Source: a virus. Taken from it: a DNA stretch of 64,000 nucleotides. Position numbers and translations under genes: made by a program. Below the pieces are notes generated by a model that was not told where the DNA came from, ran no database searches, and worked only from the letters and a program-made list of their open reading frames with translations. Location: positions 51,310-115,309 of the IMG/VR virus record IMGVR_UViG_3300027801_000011. One strand, written 5' to 3'. This document shows, piece by piece, positions 6,039 to 16,072 of the stretch (within the stretch, counting starts at the first letter, position 1; each line of letters starts with the position of its first letter).

Positions 6039-6758
6039 ATGGATTTTAATGTACCTAATTTGCCAGGCGCTAGTGCCATATACAATAAGATTGCAGCCAA
6101 AGTTGCGGATATCGAAAAGGATATTAAAGCAGCGCTAGATATTACGGCTTCTGAAATCAAAGCGATCATGGATGCTAACATGGTAGACCTTGTGGAAAGA
6201 ACCAAAGGTCTTATTCCAGAGTTGCCGACTACCACTCCTGTAAATTTTCAAGCAGAGGTGGAAGGTTTGCTTTCTATGGCACCCACTAGTGCTATCTATG
6301 CGGAAAAGCTTGCATCACTAACAACAAGTTTTGGCCCAGGCCTAAAAGATGCTGGATATGCGTTAGATGATTTGGTAGTTGCTGGAGCAGCTGCATTGAA
6401 AGGTGATGCTGCCAGTCTGGCCGGAGCAATACCTAACTTTGAAATACCGCCTGGTTCTCTAGATGCAATTGAAGTTGCACACGCATCTTTAATGCCAGAC
6501 CTGTTAACCTTAAAAGAGGCCGCTCATAAATTTTCGGAAGATGTTTCGGAAGATGATATCAAAGGATTGTTTGGAGATAAGTTCTCTACGGAAGAATTAA
6601 ATAAAACCAAAACTGCTATGGAAGCTCATGCGAAACAGATTGAAAAGGTATGGGGAGCTAAAATGAAAAGACTTGGAGTTGAAATTGAAGCAAGGGCAGA
6701 AGAAGTTAGAAAAGATTCACAAAACATCGGCACTTCAGCTGAAGTTATATCACTATAG
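6039..6758 (+). CDS. putative virion protein, helical, unknown function
   Basis: A 239-residue protein starting 2 nt after the PAAR gene. It is Ala/Lys/Glu-rich and predicted mostly helical, with long heptad-like stretches (IYNKIAAKVADIEKDIKAAL near residue 15 and MEAHAKQIEKVWGAKMKRLG near 195) that could form coiled coils. No signal peptide or membrane segment is present. Its place between spike genes and gp25 suggests a hub or baseplate component, or a protein travelling with the spike. No family was recognised. Confidence 0.7.
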   Translation: MDFNVPNLPGASAIYNKIAAKVADIEKDIKAALDITASEIKAIMDANMVDLVERTKGLIPELPTTTPVNFQAEVEGLLSMAPTSAIYAEKLASLTTSFGPGLKDAGYALDDLVVAGAAALKGDAASLAGAIPNFEIPPGSLDAIEVAHASLMPDLLTLKEAAHKFSEDVSEDDIKGLFGDKFSTEELNKTKTAMEAHAKQIEKVWGAKMKRLGVEIEARAEEVRKDSQNIGTSAEVISL

Positions 6759-6766
6759 GATTAGTT

Positions 6767-7030
6767 ATGGGTAAGAAGAAATCAAGAGAAGGACAAACAT
6801 CGAAAGGTGAGCGTAGGAATGTTGTTGCTGGGAAGGGCCCCGATTGGAGTCCCCTAGAAACTCTACATCATAAGGTAGATGCTTGGAAACGGGGGAAACC
6901 AGTAATGCTAACTATTGCTAACCCTATTAAGAGTGAAACGTCAAAACCATTTGTAAAAGTACAAGCAACAGACGTTTGGGGTAAATATACTCCTTATCTA
7001 ATGAAGCACAATCCTGCCGCCGGAGTATAA
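6767..7030 (+). CDS. small basic virion-associated protein, unknown function
   Basis: An 87-residue, strongly basic protein. Its first 20 residues are Lys/Arg-rich (MGKKKSREGQTSKGERR), followed by a compact part with WSPLETLHHKVDAWKRGKP and VQATDVWGKYTPYL. The family is not recognised. It lies in the hub/wedge operon between the helical protein and gp25. Its stop codon TAA (7028-7030) is embedded in the TATAAATA late promoter that serves gp25. The start is ATG 6767 after GGATTAGTT. Confidence 0.65.
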   Translation: MGKKKSREGQTSKGERRNVVAGKGPDWSPLETLHHKVDAWKRGKPVMLTIANPIKSETSKPFVKVQATDVWGKYTPYLMKHNPAAGV

Positions 7031-7033
7031 ATA
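7026..7033 (+). promoter_or_regulatory. T4-type late promoter for gp25-gp6-gp7 region
   Basis: A perfect TATAAATA overlaps the stop codon of the preceding gene. The predicted start near 7039 leaves a 12-nt leader carrying AGGAG before the gp25 ATG. Confidence 0.8.
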
Positions 7034-7050
7034 GAAGAAGGAGTTAATAA

Positions 7051-7515
7051 ATGTCTACTACGAATACAAATTATGCATGGCGAAATACCGATGTTGCTCG
7101 TGATGCCGCTGGAGCAGGGGCATCCCGTAGTTCCAATTTGTATACAGACCTTGATTTATTCTTTAGTAAAAACAATACTACTGGTGACGTTAATACACTA
7201 ACAGATGTTGCCGCTGTTAAGCGGTCTATACGTAATTTGGTATTGACCAATCAATATGAGAAACCCTTTCATCCAGAAATTTTCTCTGGGGTAAGGGGGC
7301 AGTTGTTTGAACTGATGACTCCTATAACAGCAGTCATTATAGCACGCCAAGTTGAAGATGTTATCACAAACTTTGAACCAAGGGCCAGACTAGTTGGTGT
7401 ACGTGCTACACCAGACCTTGATCGTAATATGTATGAAATAACCGTAGAATTTTATATTGTTAATGCTCCTACTGAATTGGTTGACTTAACACTAACATTA
7501 GAGAGAGTACGATAA
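7051..7515 (+). CDS. gp25: baseplate wedge protein gp25
   Basis: A 154-residue protein of the gp25/TssE family. It shows YTDLDLFFSKN, then AVKRSIRNLVLTNQYEKPFHPE and the EPR core motif in VITNFEPRARLVGVRATPD, which is diagnostic of gp25-like wedge proteins. gp25 forms the conserved core bundle with gp6 and gp7 that links baseplate to sheath initiation. Its last base overlaps the gp6 start codon (ATAATGG), so translation is coupled. Confidence 0.93.
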   Translation: MSTTNTNYAWRNTDVARDAAGAGASRSSNLYTDLDLFFSKNNTTGDVNTLTDVAAVKRSIRNLVLTNQYEKPFHPEIFSGVRGQLFELMTPITAVIIARQVEDVITNFEPRARLVGVRATPDLDRNMYEITVEFYIVNAPTELVDLTLTLERVR

Positions 7516-9425
7516 TGGCCACAGGAACAAATCGAAGATTAGATGTAACAGAGTTTGATTTTGATGAGGTAAAATCAAATCTAAAAACTTTCCTCAAAGG
7601 GCAGTCTCAGTTTAAAGATTATGACTTTGAAGGTGCTGGTATTAACGTGCTTCTAGATACTCTCGCTTACAACACTCACTACCTTGGTTATAACTTGAAC
7701 ATGGTTGCTAATGAGATGTTCTTGGACAGTTCTACTCTACGTTCTAGTATAGTATCACATGCAAAGACACTAGGATACGAAGTTAGTTCTGCAAGGGCTT
7801 CTTATGCGGAAGTTAATATTGTCCTAAACGATGCTTCCAAGGCCTCCGCTGTTATGCCTGCTGGTACAAAGTTTTTAACCAAATTAGATAATATAGATTA
7901 TCAGTATGTCACTGTAGCAGATGTTGTGGCTTCAAGTACTGGAGTGGAGATTCCTTTTAACAATATTAAGATATATGAAGGATCGTATATAACAACACGA
8001 TACGTTGTAGACTCTACCGATCTTAATCAGAGATTTCTTATAAACGACAACTCTACTGATACGACAACTCTTACTGTTAAGGTACAGAACTCCGTATCTG
8101 ATTCTACGACAACCAAATACACCAGAGCATCTGACATAACTCAATTGATAGGTGATTCTACAGTTTACTTCTTACAGGAAGTCGAGAACGGAAAGACGGA
8201 AATCTATTTCGGTGACGGTGTTACTAGTGCTAAAGTTCTGGACGGTAATGTAGTTTACCTTGAATATGTTATATCAAACAAGGCCGCTGGAAATGGTGCG
8301 AAAGACTTTACTCCATCTGGGGGTATTGATTCAGTAACAGACGTTACGGTCACTACACTTAACAGATCGATAGGTGGTGCAGAATCAGAATCACTGGCTT
8401 CTATAAAACTAAATGCTCCCTTGGATTACGCTTCTCAAGGGCGATGTGTTACTACGGAAGACTATAAAGTTTATGCAAGGAAACTGTTTCCGCAAACTCA
8501 AGCGGTAATGGTGTTCGGCGGAGAAGCCGGTTCCTTTGATCCTAGTCTTGGTGTAACAAGTACAGCGTCTTATGGTAGAGTTTATATATCAATCAAATCT
8601 ACCACAGGAAATAATTTAACAATATCTCAGAAAGAGCTACTTGTATCTCAGTTAGGAAAATTTAATGTTGCTTCTATTACTCCTGTCATTATTGACCCAG
8701 ACGTAACCTCACTAATTTTGAATATTGGATTCAAATACGACTCCAGTAAAACCACCAAAGAAAAATCTGGCCTGCAAACTGCCGTTATCAATGAGTTAAA
8801 AGATTATAACAACAAACAGCTAAAATCTTTTAACCAAGTATTCCGTTTCTCTAACGTGTCTGCTATTGTTGATAGTGTGGACACATCGATTTTAAATAAT
8901 ACAATGACTGTTACTATGTCTAAAAAAATCGAACCAGTGCTAAATGTTAAACGTGGTTACTTCCTATATTTCAATAACCCAATTTACAACCCCCATCCGA
9001 CACATAACGAAGAGAATGGCGGTGTTACTACTTCATCAGGCTTCTATCAAGACGGGAATACTACTAACGAAATATTCTTTGATGATGATGGTGAGGGGAA
9101 TATGAGAACATACTATATTTCTGGTATTACCAGATTATATACAAATCGTCTAGCAGGGAAAATTGATTACAATACAGGCTCAATCGTAATCAACTCTATC
9201 AACATTACGAAGATGTCTAAAGTGGATGGATTGAAAACAACTACAATCCGAATTACTGCTTTACCGACATCTAAAGATATTGTACCTGTTCGAAATCAGA
9301 TATTAGAATTAGACATAGTGAACTTAGGATGCGTAGGAGAAATAGATACAATTGCTGTTGGGGATGCTGGTGCTAGTTCAACCTATACCACCACACCTTC
9401 AGCTCCAGATAATAAGAGTTATTAA
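7515..9425 (+). CDS. gp6: baseplate wedge protein gp6 (baseplate_J-like)
   Basis: A 636-residue protein, close to T4 gp6 (660). The N-terminus FDFDEVKSNLKTFLKGQSQFKDYDFEGAGINVLLDTLAYNTHYLGYNLN is the hallmark of gp6, and a Baseplate_J-type domain spans roughly residues 100-420 (ARASYAEVNIVLND, LDYASQGRCVTTEDYKVYARK). gp6 dimers form the inner ring of the baseplate and join neighbouring wedges. It follows gp25 with a 1-nt overlap and precedes the giant gp7-position gene by 3 nt. Confidence 0.93.
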   Translation: MATGTNRRLDVTEFDFDEVKSNLKTFLKGQSQFKDYDFEGAGINVLLDTLAYNTHYLGYNLNMVANEMFLDSSTLRSSIVSHAKTLGYEVSSARASYAEVNIVLNDASKASAVMPAGTKFLTKLDNIDYQYVTVADVVASSTGVEIPFNNIKIYEGSYITTRYVVDSTDLNQRFLINDNSTDTTTLTVKVQNSVSDSTTTKYTRASDITQLIGDSTVYFLQEVENGKTEIYFGDGVTSAKVLDGNVVYLEYVISNKAAGNGAKDFTPSGGIDSVTDVTVTTLNRSIGGAESESLASIKLNAPLDYASQGRCVTTEDYKVYARKLFPQTQAVMVFGGEAGSFDPSLGVTSTASYGRVYISIKSTTGNNLTISQKELLVSQLGKFNVASITPVIIDPDVTSLILNIGFKYDSSKTTKEKSGLQTAVINELKDYNNKQLKSFNQVFRFSNVSAIVDSVDTSILNNTMTVTMSKKIEPVLNVKRGYFLYFNNPIYNPHPTHNEENGGVTTSSGFYQDGNTTNEIFFDDDGEGNMRTYYISGITRLYTNRLAGKIDYNTGSIVINSINITKMSKVDGLKTTTIRITALPTSKDIVPVRNQILELDIVNLGCVGEIDTIAVGDAGASSTYTTTPSAPDNKSY

Positions 9426-9428
9426 CAG

Positions 9429-12400
9429 ATGGCGCCCTTTGATGCAGAATTAACAACTAAAATTTCTCCACTGATAGAAGGCCAGGTGCCTGATTATCTT
9501 CAGGCAGAGAATCCAAAGTTTGTCGAATTTCTAAAACAGTATTATCAGTTTTTGGAAGCTGCTGAACTACGGGTCAGTGGTATTATTAATAATATAGTTT
9601 TAGAGAATACTGATGTTCGATATCTACGTAGTGAAGATGGCACAAAGATTGTTGCTGAATCAGGCGTAGGTACTACTGGTAAATTTATCGAAGGTGAATT
9701 AATAACTGGTACTGATACCAAAGCTACAGCTACAGTTTTGATTGATGATCTAGATCAAGAAAAACCTAGATTGTTTATTTCCTCTACTCAGAAATTTAAT
9801 ATAGGTGAAACGGTCACGGGTGCAACTTCTGGTGCTTCTGCTCAGATCATTCAGTATCGTGCTAATCCTATTCAGAACATACAACAACTATTAGATTACT
9901 CCAATGTGGACAATACTACTTCCACAGTATTAGATGAAATGCAACGGCAGTTTATGGATGCTATTCCAGAGACTTTGGCTAATGGAGTTTCTAAGAGAAA
10001 TCTATTAAAGAATATTAAAGACCTCTATGCGGCTAAAGGAACTTCTGAAGGACATAAACTCTTTATGCGTTTGATGTTTGCTGAAGAGGCAGAAATCTTC
10101 TATCCTACACAATACATGTTAAGAGCATCAGATGGTAACTGGACTAAGAAATCTGTTATCCGTTGTGAAAATTCACAAGGAGCAAATGGTCAAGAAGTTA
10201 TAGGACAGACACTAGTAGGACGATCCTCTGGTGCTTCAGTCTTTGTTATTAATGCAGTTACGTTTGCCCAAGGTAGTGCTTCCATAACAGAATTCGATGT
10301 AGACTTACGATATGTTGTTGGTACTTTTATTGATGGTGAAACTCTAACGGCCGATGGACTACTAACCTTCACCGAACAAAATTTTACTATTCAAAAGATT
10401 ATCGCAAGTGCCACAGTAGATAACGGTGGTATACTTTACAATGCTGGTGACATTATTTCTATTAGTGCTGGTGGTAACAATGCAGCTCGTGCTCAAGTCA
10501 ACACTACTGGTGTTGGTACTGTGGATGGTGTTCATATCGATACTGGGGGTTCTGGTTATAGAGTTGGCGATAGATTTGTTTTCACTAGTGATGCTACATC
10601 TCAACCAGCTGAGGGTTATGTCTCTTCTATTGGTGGATCGTTTCTTTTAGAAAACAATGAAAATATAGACGGTGTGATCAGCGAAGATTACTTATCACAG
10701 GAAGAAAATACAACTTATCAATATGCAGATATTAATATAGGACTAGAAGAAGGTGGTTCACTATTAATAGATGCTACAGACTCCAGCGGGACAGATGAGA
10801 ATTGGTATTTTGATTATGAGGCCGCCGTTGAACGAAAGTTAATAGCGGACGGTAATGCTTCTAAAAGAATTACCTTTGAAGCTAACACCAACTTAACGTA
10901 TGGTGAAATCGCAAACGTGATAGTGACAACCAGAGGCGCTGGTTATATTAGGTTGCCTCAAATTTCAATAACATCTGTGAATGGTACAGGTGGTAAAATT
11001 ATTCCTACTACAAATACTATTGGTACAATTCAAGATGTGTCTATTGTTGATGCTGGGTTTAACTATAAGGTTGTTCCCGAAGCAGCCGTTGATGCTAAGT
11101 TTATTGTTAAACAAGTCTCTGGATCATTTTCTGCGGCAGAGAAATTAACAACTCACACAGGTACAGTTACGGGTTGGAGTTCCCAAGATCAAGTACTCTC
11201 AGTTTCAATTGAAGATGTTATCCGTATTAAGATGGAACAAGAGACTGCTGACATAAATGAGAATATCCAATTAGAAGTAAATACCGATAATGAATTTAAT
11301 AGAGTACTAGGTGAGAATGCTGTAGAAGGAAACACTGGCCCAGAACTAGTTGCTAGAGGTTTGGATGATGTAGACACTACTGGTATTGTAGTAAAAGAAG
11401 AATACAGATATGATATAGAAGATCAACTAGTACTTGATTCAGATGGTAGTACTAAGGTAACAATTCCTTTAGAACGGCCGTCTGCCCCAGGCCCTAGAGC
11501 AGTCTTCAATCAACCATCTGTGGCATCAGGCATGACGCCGTTTCCGCCTTTACGACATCAATTTCCAGACCCTGGCTTGGGGGGATATGATAATGACGGC
11601 GCACTCTTTAGAGAGAACGTAGAACTTGAACAAAGATTTGTTGGCCCCGATGGTTTTGAGGATACTATTTTTGATGGTGTGACTAAGTTGCCTTCTCTTA
11701 CTACTTACAGTGGTGCGTTTTCTGATGTTAACCTTCTATTAGAAGGTACTGCTGTGGGTGATGATCTACAATTAAATGGCACAGATGCAAGTCAGACTGA
11801 CGCTGGTGATGATTTCCGTCAAGAAGATGGATCAACAGGCTCTGGTATGGGCGACAAGTTGATACAGGAATCCTTGGATGATGGTAATAGAGTTCGATAC
11901 GAAACTCATGGCATGGTGGATAACCTCCAGTATAAGAAAGATAAGTTTCAATTAAACGGAACTAAAGAACAAGTATATACTAGTGGTGGTTGGGTTGATG
12001 CAGATCGAGCAACTTCTGAAGAGTTACAGATAGTCAGCAGTCACGTTGTTGTTGAACCTGGCAAAGAAGGTGATAGAATTATTACAGAAGACGGCGTTGA
12101 TCTTATAGTGCTGGATGGTACTAATGGTAAAGCGCTTTTTAGAATAGGGTCTGCTGCGACATTCTGGGAGAAGACACTTGACGAAGGTAGCTACCTTAGA
12201 AACGAACCATTGCCAGATCGATATGTTAATGTTGAACACCCATCATCTAGAATAGTAGATGATACAGATGGTATTTTACTAGAAGATGCATCTGCTCAAT
12301 CTACTGTTAACTGGACAGAGTATTTGATTCTACAGGGTCAAGATGGTACTTCTAATTCTGATGCTGACGGTTGGTATACTGAGTACACAGATTATAAAGC

Positions 12401-15287
12401 TTCTCATGGTAACGATGATAGAGACATTTGGATTTTAGAAGATGGAGATTGTGTCTTATCAGAAGAGTCTGTAGATGACCCTAATGGTGGATTTGATGCT
12501 GCCACATTATTGGCAAGGACTACTAATTCGGGAAGTAGAGTTATACTCGACAATAATATTGTGGGTGGTCTTGATGATATTCATATTGTTCTAGATGGGA
12601 CAGATACAGAATTGACAAATGCCGGCGGGTATATGCTTCACGATGGTTTCTCTACAACAGAAAGAGGTGGAACAACTCTAGTACAAGAGAGTGGACTTGC
12701 TGCTGGTCTTTCGGCAGAAAGTGATGCTGTTCCTGGCGATGAATTAACTCACGAAACGCAAAGCTTTACATCTGGTAATATCGTAATGAATGCTTACGAT
12801 GATAATAATTTGTATGCTGGGTTTGATGTTGTAACCGAAAGCTTACAGAACTTTATTGGACAAACAATTTCTACTGGCCAAGGAACGGCAGTTATTATTG
12901 GTGCTAACCTTGGTAAAGTTTCTGTTAATATTGGATTTATAACAACAGACGTTGGTAGATATTCATCTACGAATAGTTTGATATCAGAAGATGTTATTCG
13001 TATTCAAGATTCATATTACTATCAAGACTTCTCTTACGAAGTTCGTATTGGTCAATCTGTCAACACATACATGAATGAATTGAAACGTGCAGTTCATCCA
13101 GCTGGTTTCATTCCATTTGGTAGGGTTACTATTGCTAGTCTGATGTCTGTGTCTATGTCACCAGCTGGTATTGGTCGTGTCGATCCTCCGTTGGCGTCCT
13201 TCTCTCCAGTACTTGCTTCTTCTCTTAGAGAATTGTTTGAATTGAGAATCAATCACAGATTGGGTATACCTAAAGTATTTGAACAAGGTAGTTTGTTTGC
13301 TGAACTTAGATTAGAGAACGGCACTTCAGATTTCAACTTTGTTTTGGATGGTACTGAATATGGTACACTACTAGAAGCAGAAGAAGGCGGTGTTATCAGT
13401 CTTGAGGAATCTCATGACGATGGAGATAACATTTGTATTGTTGCTGGAGATGATGGATCACAAGTTGATGCTGGGGATAATATTTCATTAGACGGTACGG
13501 ACATATTCGGCACAGACAATGTAGATGTGCTTGGTGAAGTTAGTTCTATACTTCTAGATGGTTCTAATATTGTAGACGGTGCTGTACAGGATGCTGGTTC
13601 TTCTTTATTGTTAGACGGTAGTGCTCTTGGTGTATACAATCTTATAGATGCCGATAGTAATCAACTAGTATTAAACGGTACTAGTGTTGATGGAAATACT
13701 CCAAATAGTAAAGTAGTACATGAAGATGGAGATCATGTTGGTGCAAAAATAATAACAGATTCTATTCAAACTACAAGTGGCCAAGTATTTGATTCCTCAG
13801 AAAATATAGTTTCAGAATCCTCTATGGGTGGCGCTCTTACATTACAAGATAGTTCTGGTAAACTAATGAGTGAGGCTGCAGCTGGTGTTTCCGATTCAGA
13901 TCGTGAAAATCTTTTCATCAGAATGTTAAAGGTAAAAATTTCTGTACCGAAACCCAGAGCGCTTAACTCTGTTGGACTTAGTTCAATGGGTATATCTGAT
14001 ATGTTCAGTGATGCCTTTGGTGCAACACACATACAATTAGAAGATGCCCTACGGAAACGTGGGCCAACGATTAACGCTTCTAGACTTGTTCTTGATGGTT
14101 TAGATGTTGGTGGTAAAGATGATCCATTAGATGTTAAAAACCAAGGCGAAGCAATTGAGATGGAAGTATCTCAAGCTGTTAACTTAGGTTCTGGTCTAAA
14201 GTTTTCTGACTTTAATAAGAAGAACACTTGGACTATTGATTTGGAAGATGGAACTGGAAGCATATACTTAGAAGATTATGCTGGCGGTTTCCTTGTTTCT
14301 GAAGATGAAATAGTTTCACCACTATTATCAAACTTCTTAGAACAAGATATTTTGTTGAGAGAAAATGATATTGATCACGTTTCTGATTGGGGGAGATTAC
14401 AATTAAACAGAACTGCTGTCGATAGCGATGATGAATTTGATTTCATTGTTCTTAATGCTATTGATGCTACGGGCCGAGGTGATGGAGATTATGTCTTAAA
14501 AGAAACTTACTCTGAATATCACAAGTCTGTAGATGGCGATCTTGGTGGACTAGGAATACTTACAGAAGATTCTGATCAGTCTGGTAAGTATCAGTTAGAG
14601 AATCCAAGAAACTTCTTTATGTTATATGATGGTATATATTCTGAGACTCAAGGGTGGACAGATGATGGCACGCCGATGACGCTTGAAGATGGTTCCAACT
14701 TACTTACCGAAGTCACAGACCCATTTGGAATTAGTATACTTCTAGAAGAAGGTTCAGCTACAACGAGTGGTTCAAAGTTGTTGTTAGATTCTCAAAGACT
14801 TTCATTAGAAGATCATATTAACGATGGTCATGTGCCTGATAGTAACTGGGGTGATAATTCTTATTATCCAGAATTTACACGGCCAACAGAAATTAAAATT
14901 CGTCCAGTAGGAAGAATATCCCTACAGGATGAAAGGGCTATTACAGAATTGGTTCTGGATAGTCACGAAGTATCAACGGGCCCACTGGTCGTAGATAGTC
15001 AAGGTGACAATATCATCTTTGATCGTACAACTTTATCTGGAGACGATATTGGGGATAAGGTTATGGTTGAATCCAATGCCGAAGTTATCCTTGATCAGTG
15101 TGCCGGCGGTATGTTACTAGATGCAGATGGCGGTATGGTTAGTTTTGAAGAAGGTACTCATGCTAGTCTAATTGCTACAGGTAAGGCGTTCTTACCTCTA
15201 GGTGCTGAGGCGGAAACTTTCGATAATGAGACTAGGACTACATTTGACAGTACCAATCAAACTTACGATGTTGTCGAAGGCAGCTAA
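9429..15287 (+). CDS. giant baseplate/structural protein at gp7 position
   Basis: A 1952-residue protein. The N-terminal 250 residues (PLIEGQVPDYLQAENPKFVE, then FLKQYYQFLEAAELRV and GVSKRNLLKNIKDLYAAKGT) match the start of long marine T4-like virion proteins encoded after gp6. A Gly/Thr-rich beta region follows (250-760). From about residue 770 to 1920 short LxLDGTD / LEDG / SEED motifs recur many times. A non-repeat block at about 1190-1280 (FSYEVRIGQSVNTYMNELKR, HPAGFIPFGRV) interrupts them. By position it replaces T4 gp7 (1032 residues), but it is almost twice as long; homology to gp7 itself is not visible by eye. It is probably a wedge or peripheral baseplate protein. Confidence 0.75.
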   Translation: MAPFDAELTTKISPLIEGQVPDYLQAENPKFVEFLKQYYQFLEAAELRVSGIINNIVLENTDVRYLRSEDGTKIVAESGVGTTGKFIEGELITGTDTKATATVLIDDLDQEKPRLFISSTQKFNIGETVTGATSGASAQIIQYRANPIQNIQQLLDYSNVDNTTSTVLDEMQRQFMDAIPETLANGVSKRNLLKNIKDLYAAKGTSEGHKLFMRLMFAEEAEIFYPTQYMLRASDGNWTKKSVIRCENSQGANGQEVIGQTLVGRSSGASVFVINAVTFAQGSASITEFDVDLRYVVGTFIDGETLTADGLLTFTEQNFTIQKIIASATVDNGGILYNAGDIISISAGGNNAARAQVNTTGVGTVDGVHIDTGGSGYRVGDRFVFTSDATSQPAEGYVSSIGGSFLLENNENIDGVISEDYLSQEENTTYQYADINIGLEEGGSLLIDATDSSGTDENWYFDYEAAVERKLIADGNASKRITFEANTNLTYGEIANVIVTTRGAGYIRLPQISITSVNGTGGKIIPTTNTIGTIQDVSIVDAGFNYKVVPEAAVDAKFIVKQVSGSFSAAEKLTTHTGTVTGWSSQDQVLSVSIEDVIRIKMEQETADINENIQLEVNTDNEFNRVLGENAVEGNTGPELVARGLDDVDTTGIVVKEEYRYDIEDQLVLDSDGSTKVTIPLERPSAPGPRAVFNQPSVASGMTPFPPLRHQFPDPGLGGYDNDGALFRENVELEQRFVGPDGFEDTIFDGVTKLPSLTTYSGAFSDVNLLLEGTAVGDDLQLNGTDASQTDAGDDFRQEDGSTGSGMGDKLIQESLDDGNRVRYETHGMVDNLQYKKDKFQLNGTKEQVYTSGGWVDADRATSEELQIVSSHVVVEPGKEGDRIITEDGVDLIVLDGTNGKALFRIGSAATFWEKTLDEGSYLRNEPLPDRYVNVEHPSSRIVDDTDGILLEDASAQSTVNWTEYLILQGQDGTSNSDADGWYTEYTDYKASHGNDDRDIWILEDGDCVLSEESVDDPNGGFDAATLLARTTNSGSRVILDNNIVGGLDDIHIVLDGTDTELTNAGGYMLHDGFSTTERGGTTLVQESGLAAGLSAESDAVPGDELTHETQSFTSGNIVMNAYDDNNLYAGFDVVTESLQNFIGQTISTGQGTAVIIGANLGKVSVNIGFITTDVGRYSSTNSLISEDVIRIQDSYYYQDFSYEVRIGQSVNTYMNELKRAVHPAGFIPFGRVTIASLMSVSMSPAGIGRVDPPLASFSPVLASSLRELFELRINHRLGIPKVFEQGSLFAELRLENGTSDFNFVLDGTEYGTLLEAEEGGVISLEESHDDGDNICIVAGDDGSQVDAGDNISLDGTDIFGTDNVDVLGEVSSILLDGSNIVDGAVQDAGSSLLLDGSALGVYNLIDADSNQLVLNGTSVDGNTPNSKVVHEDGDHVGAKIITDSIQTTSGQVFDSSENIVSESSMGGALTLQDSSGKLMSEAAAGVSDSDRENLFIRMLKVKISVPKPRALNSVGLSSMGISDMFSDAFGATHIQLEDALRKRGPTINASRLVLDGLDVGGKDDPLDVKNQGEAIEMEVSQAVNLGSGLKFSDFNKKNTWTIDLEDGTGSIYLEDYAGGFLVSEDEIVSPLLSNFLEQDILLRENDIDHVSDWGRLQLNRTAVDSDDEFDFIVLNAIDATGRGDGDYVLKETYSEYHKSVDGDLGGLGILTEDSDQSGKYQLENPRNFFMLYDGIYSETQGWTDDGTPMTLEDGSNLLTEVTDPFGISILLEEGSATTSGSKLLLDSQRLSLEDHINDGHVPDSNWGDNSYYPEFTRPTEIKIRPVGRISLQDERAITELVLDSHEVSTGPLVVDSQGDNIIFDRTTLSGDDIGDKVMVESNAEVILDQCAGGMLLDADGGMVSFEEGTHASLIATGKAFLPLGAEAETFDNETRTTFDSTNQTYDVVEGS
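11735..15130 (+). repeat. coding repeats of LxLDGTD/LEDG type
   Basis: Within the giant gene, at least ten copies of an eight-residue consensus (examples LLLEGTAV, LQLNGTDA, IVLDGTDT, FVLDGTEY, ISLDGTDI, ILLDGSNI, LVLNGTSV) alternate with acidic LEDG/SEES motifs. They are diverged at DNA level, so they are an old protein repeat rather than a fresh tandem duplication. Confidence 0.7.
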
Positions 15288-15295
15288 CGACTTCG

Positions 15296-15303
15296 TATAA
15301 ATA
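15296..15303 (+). promoter_or_regulatory. T4-type late promoter
   Basis: TATAAATA 9 nt after the stop of the giant gene, followed by GAAGAAGAGAAAGGG and the ATG at 15328. Confidence 0.8.
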
Positions 15304-15327
15304 GAAGAAGAGAAAGGGATCGTATTA

Positions 15328-16053
15328 ATGGCATATCAAACAATAGGGGTTGGTTTAGCAGCAGATGATGGGCAAGGAGATTCCTTACGTATTGGTGCGG
15401 TAAAAATAAACTCCAACTTTAATGAGATATACACAACATTCGGAGATGGATCAAGTTTAACATCTGGTATCGGTGTTGACGGCTCTATAATAACATTAAC
15501 ATCCCCAACAATCAACACTCCTACTATAGTAGGTGTTGTATTAGGTATTCAAACATCTGCAAATATTGTAACCCTTGCTACCACGACAGTTAACGGTACT
15601 ACATTAAAAGCAGGCGGATTGACGTTGGCTGAAGGTTCAATAACGGACAGTACTGGTGCTATTAGTTTCTCAAATGAAAATCTTACGACAACTGGTACTA
15701 TTAACAGTGGACAGATATCAACAGATGGAGTTTTATATATTACTGGTGGTGTATCTGGTGGAGAAGTTAGTTTTCTTCAAGTAGAAGGTACAGCTGACGG
15801 AAGTGAACTAAACTTTAAAGCAATCGATCCTACTGGAGATCGTACTCTAACCTTTCCAGACATTACGGGAACTATTATCACATCAGCTGATACAAACACG
15901 GTAACTGGAGTTATGCTTGCTGCTGATACGGTAGTGGAAGCAAACATGGCGAATGACTCAATAAGTTCAGTTGAATTGAAAAGTCTTTCTACATTACTAA
16001 TTAAAAATTCTGGCGGCACAACTTTAAAGACACATTACGGTGCTGGTGCATAA
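15328..16053 (+). CDS. baseplate/fibre-type structural protein
   Basis: A 241-residue protein. The N-terminus IGVGLAADDGQGDSLRIGAV and then KINSNFNEIYTTFG is a widespread N-terminal attachment motif of T4-like fibre and baseplate proteins. The middle is Thr/Ser/Gly-rich beta sequence with a DPTGDRTLTFPDITGTI module (about 168-184) that recurs in the long fibre encoded at 24234. The last 32 residues (DSISSVELKSLSTLLIKNSG...) are nearly the same as the end of that fibre. It is probably a short fibre or an adaptor that carries one. The start follows a late promoter and GAAAGGG. Confidence 0.75.
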   Translation: MAYQTIGVGLAADDGQGDSLRIGAVKINSNFNEIYTTFGDGSSLTSGIGVDGSIITLTSPTINTPTIVGVVLGIQTSANIVTLATTTVNGTTLKAGGLTLAEGSITDSTGAISFSNENLTTTGTINSGQISTDGVLYITGGVSGGEVSFLQVEGTADGSELNFKAIDPTGDRTLTFPDITGTIITSADTNTVTGVMLAADTVVEANMANDSISSVELKSLSTLLIKNSGGTTLKTHYGAGA

Positions 16054-16056
16054 ATA
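16049..16056 (+). promoter_or_regulatory. late promoter CATAAATA for gp8
   Basis: CATAAATA contains the stop codon of the preceding gene (16051-16053); GAACGAGGA follows as ribosome site for the ATG at 16073. Confidence 0.75.
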
Positions 16057-16072
16057 GAACGAGGATAAAAAA

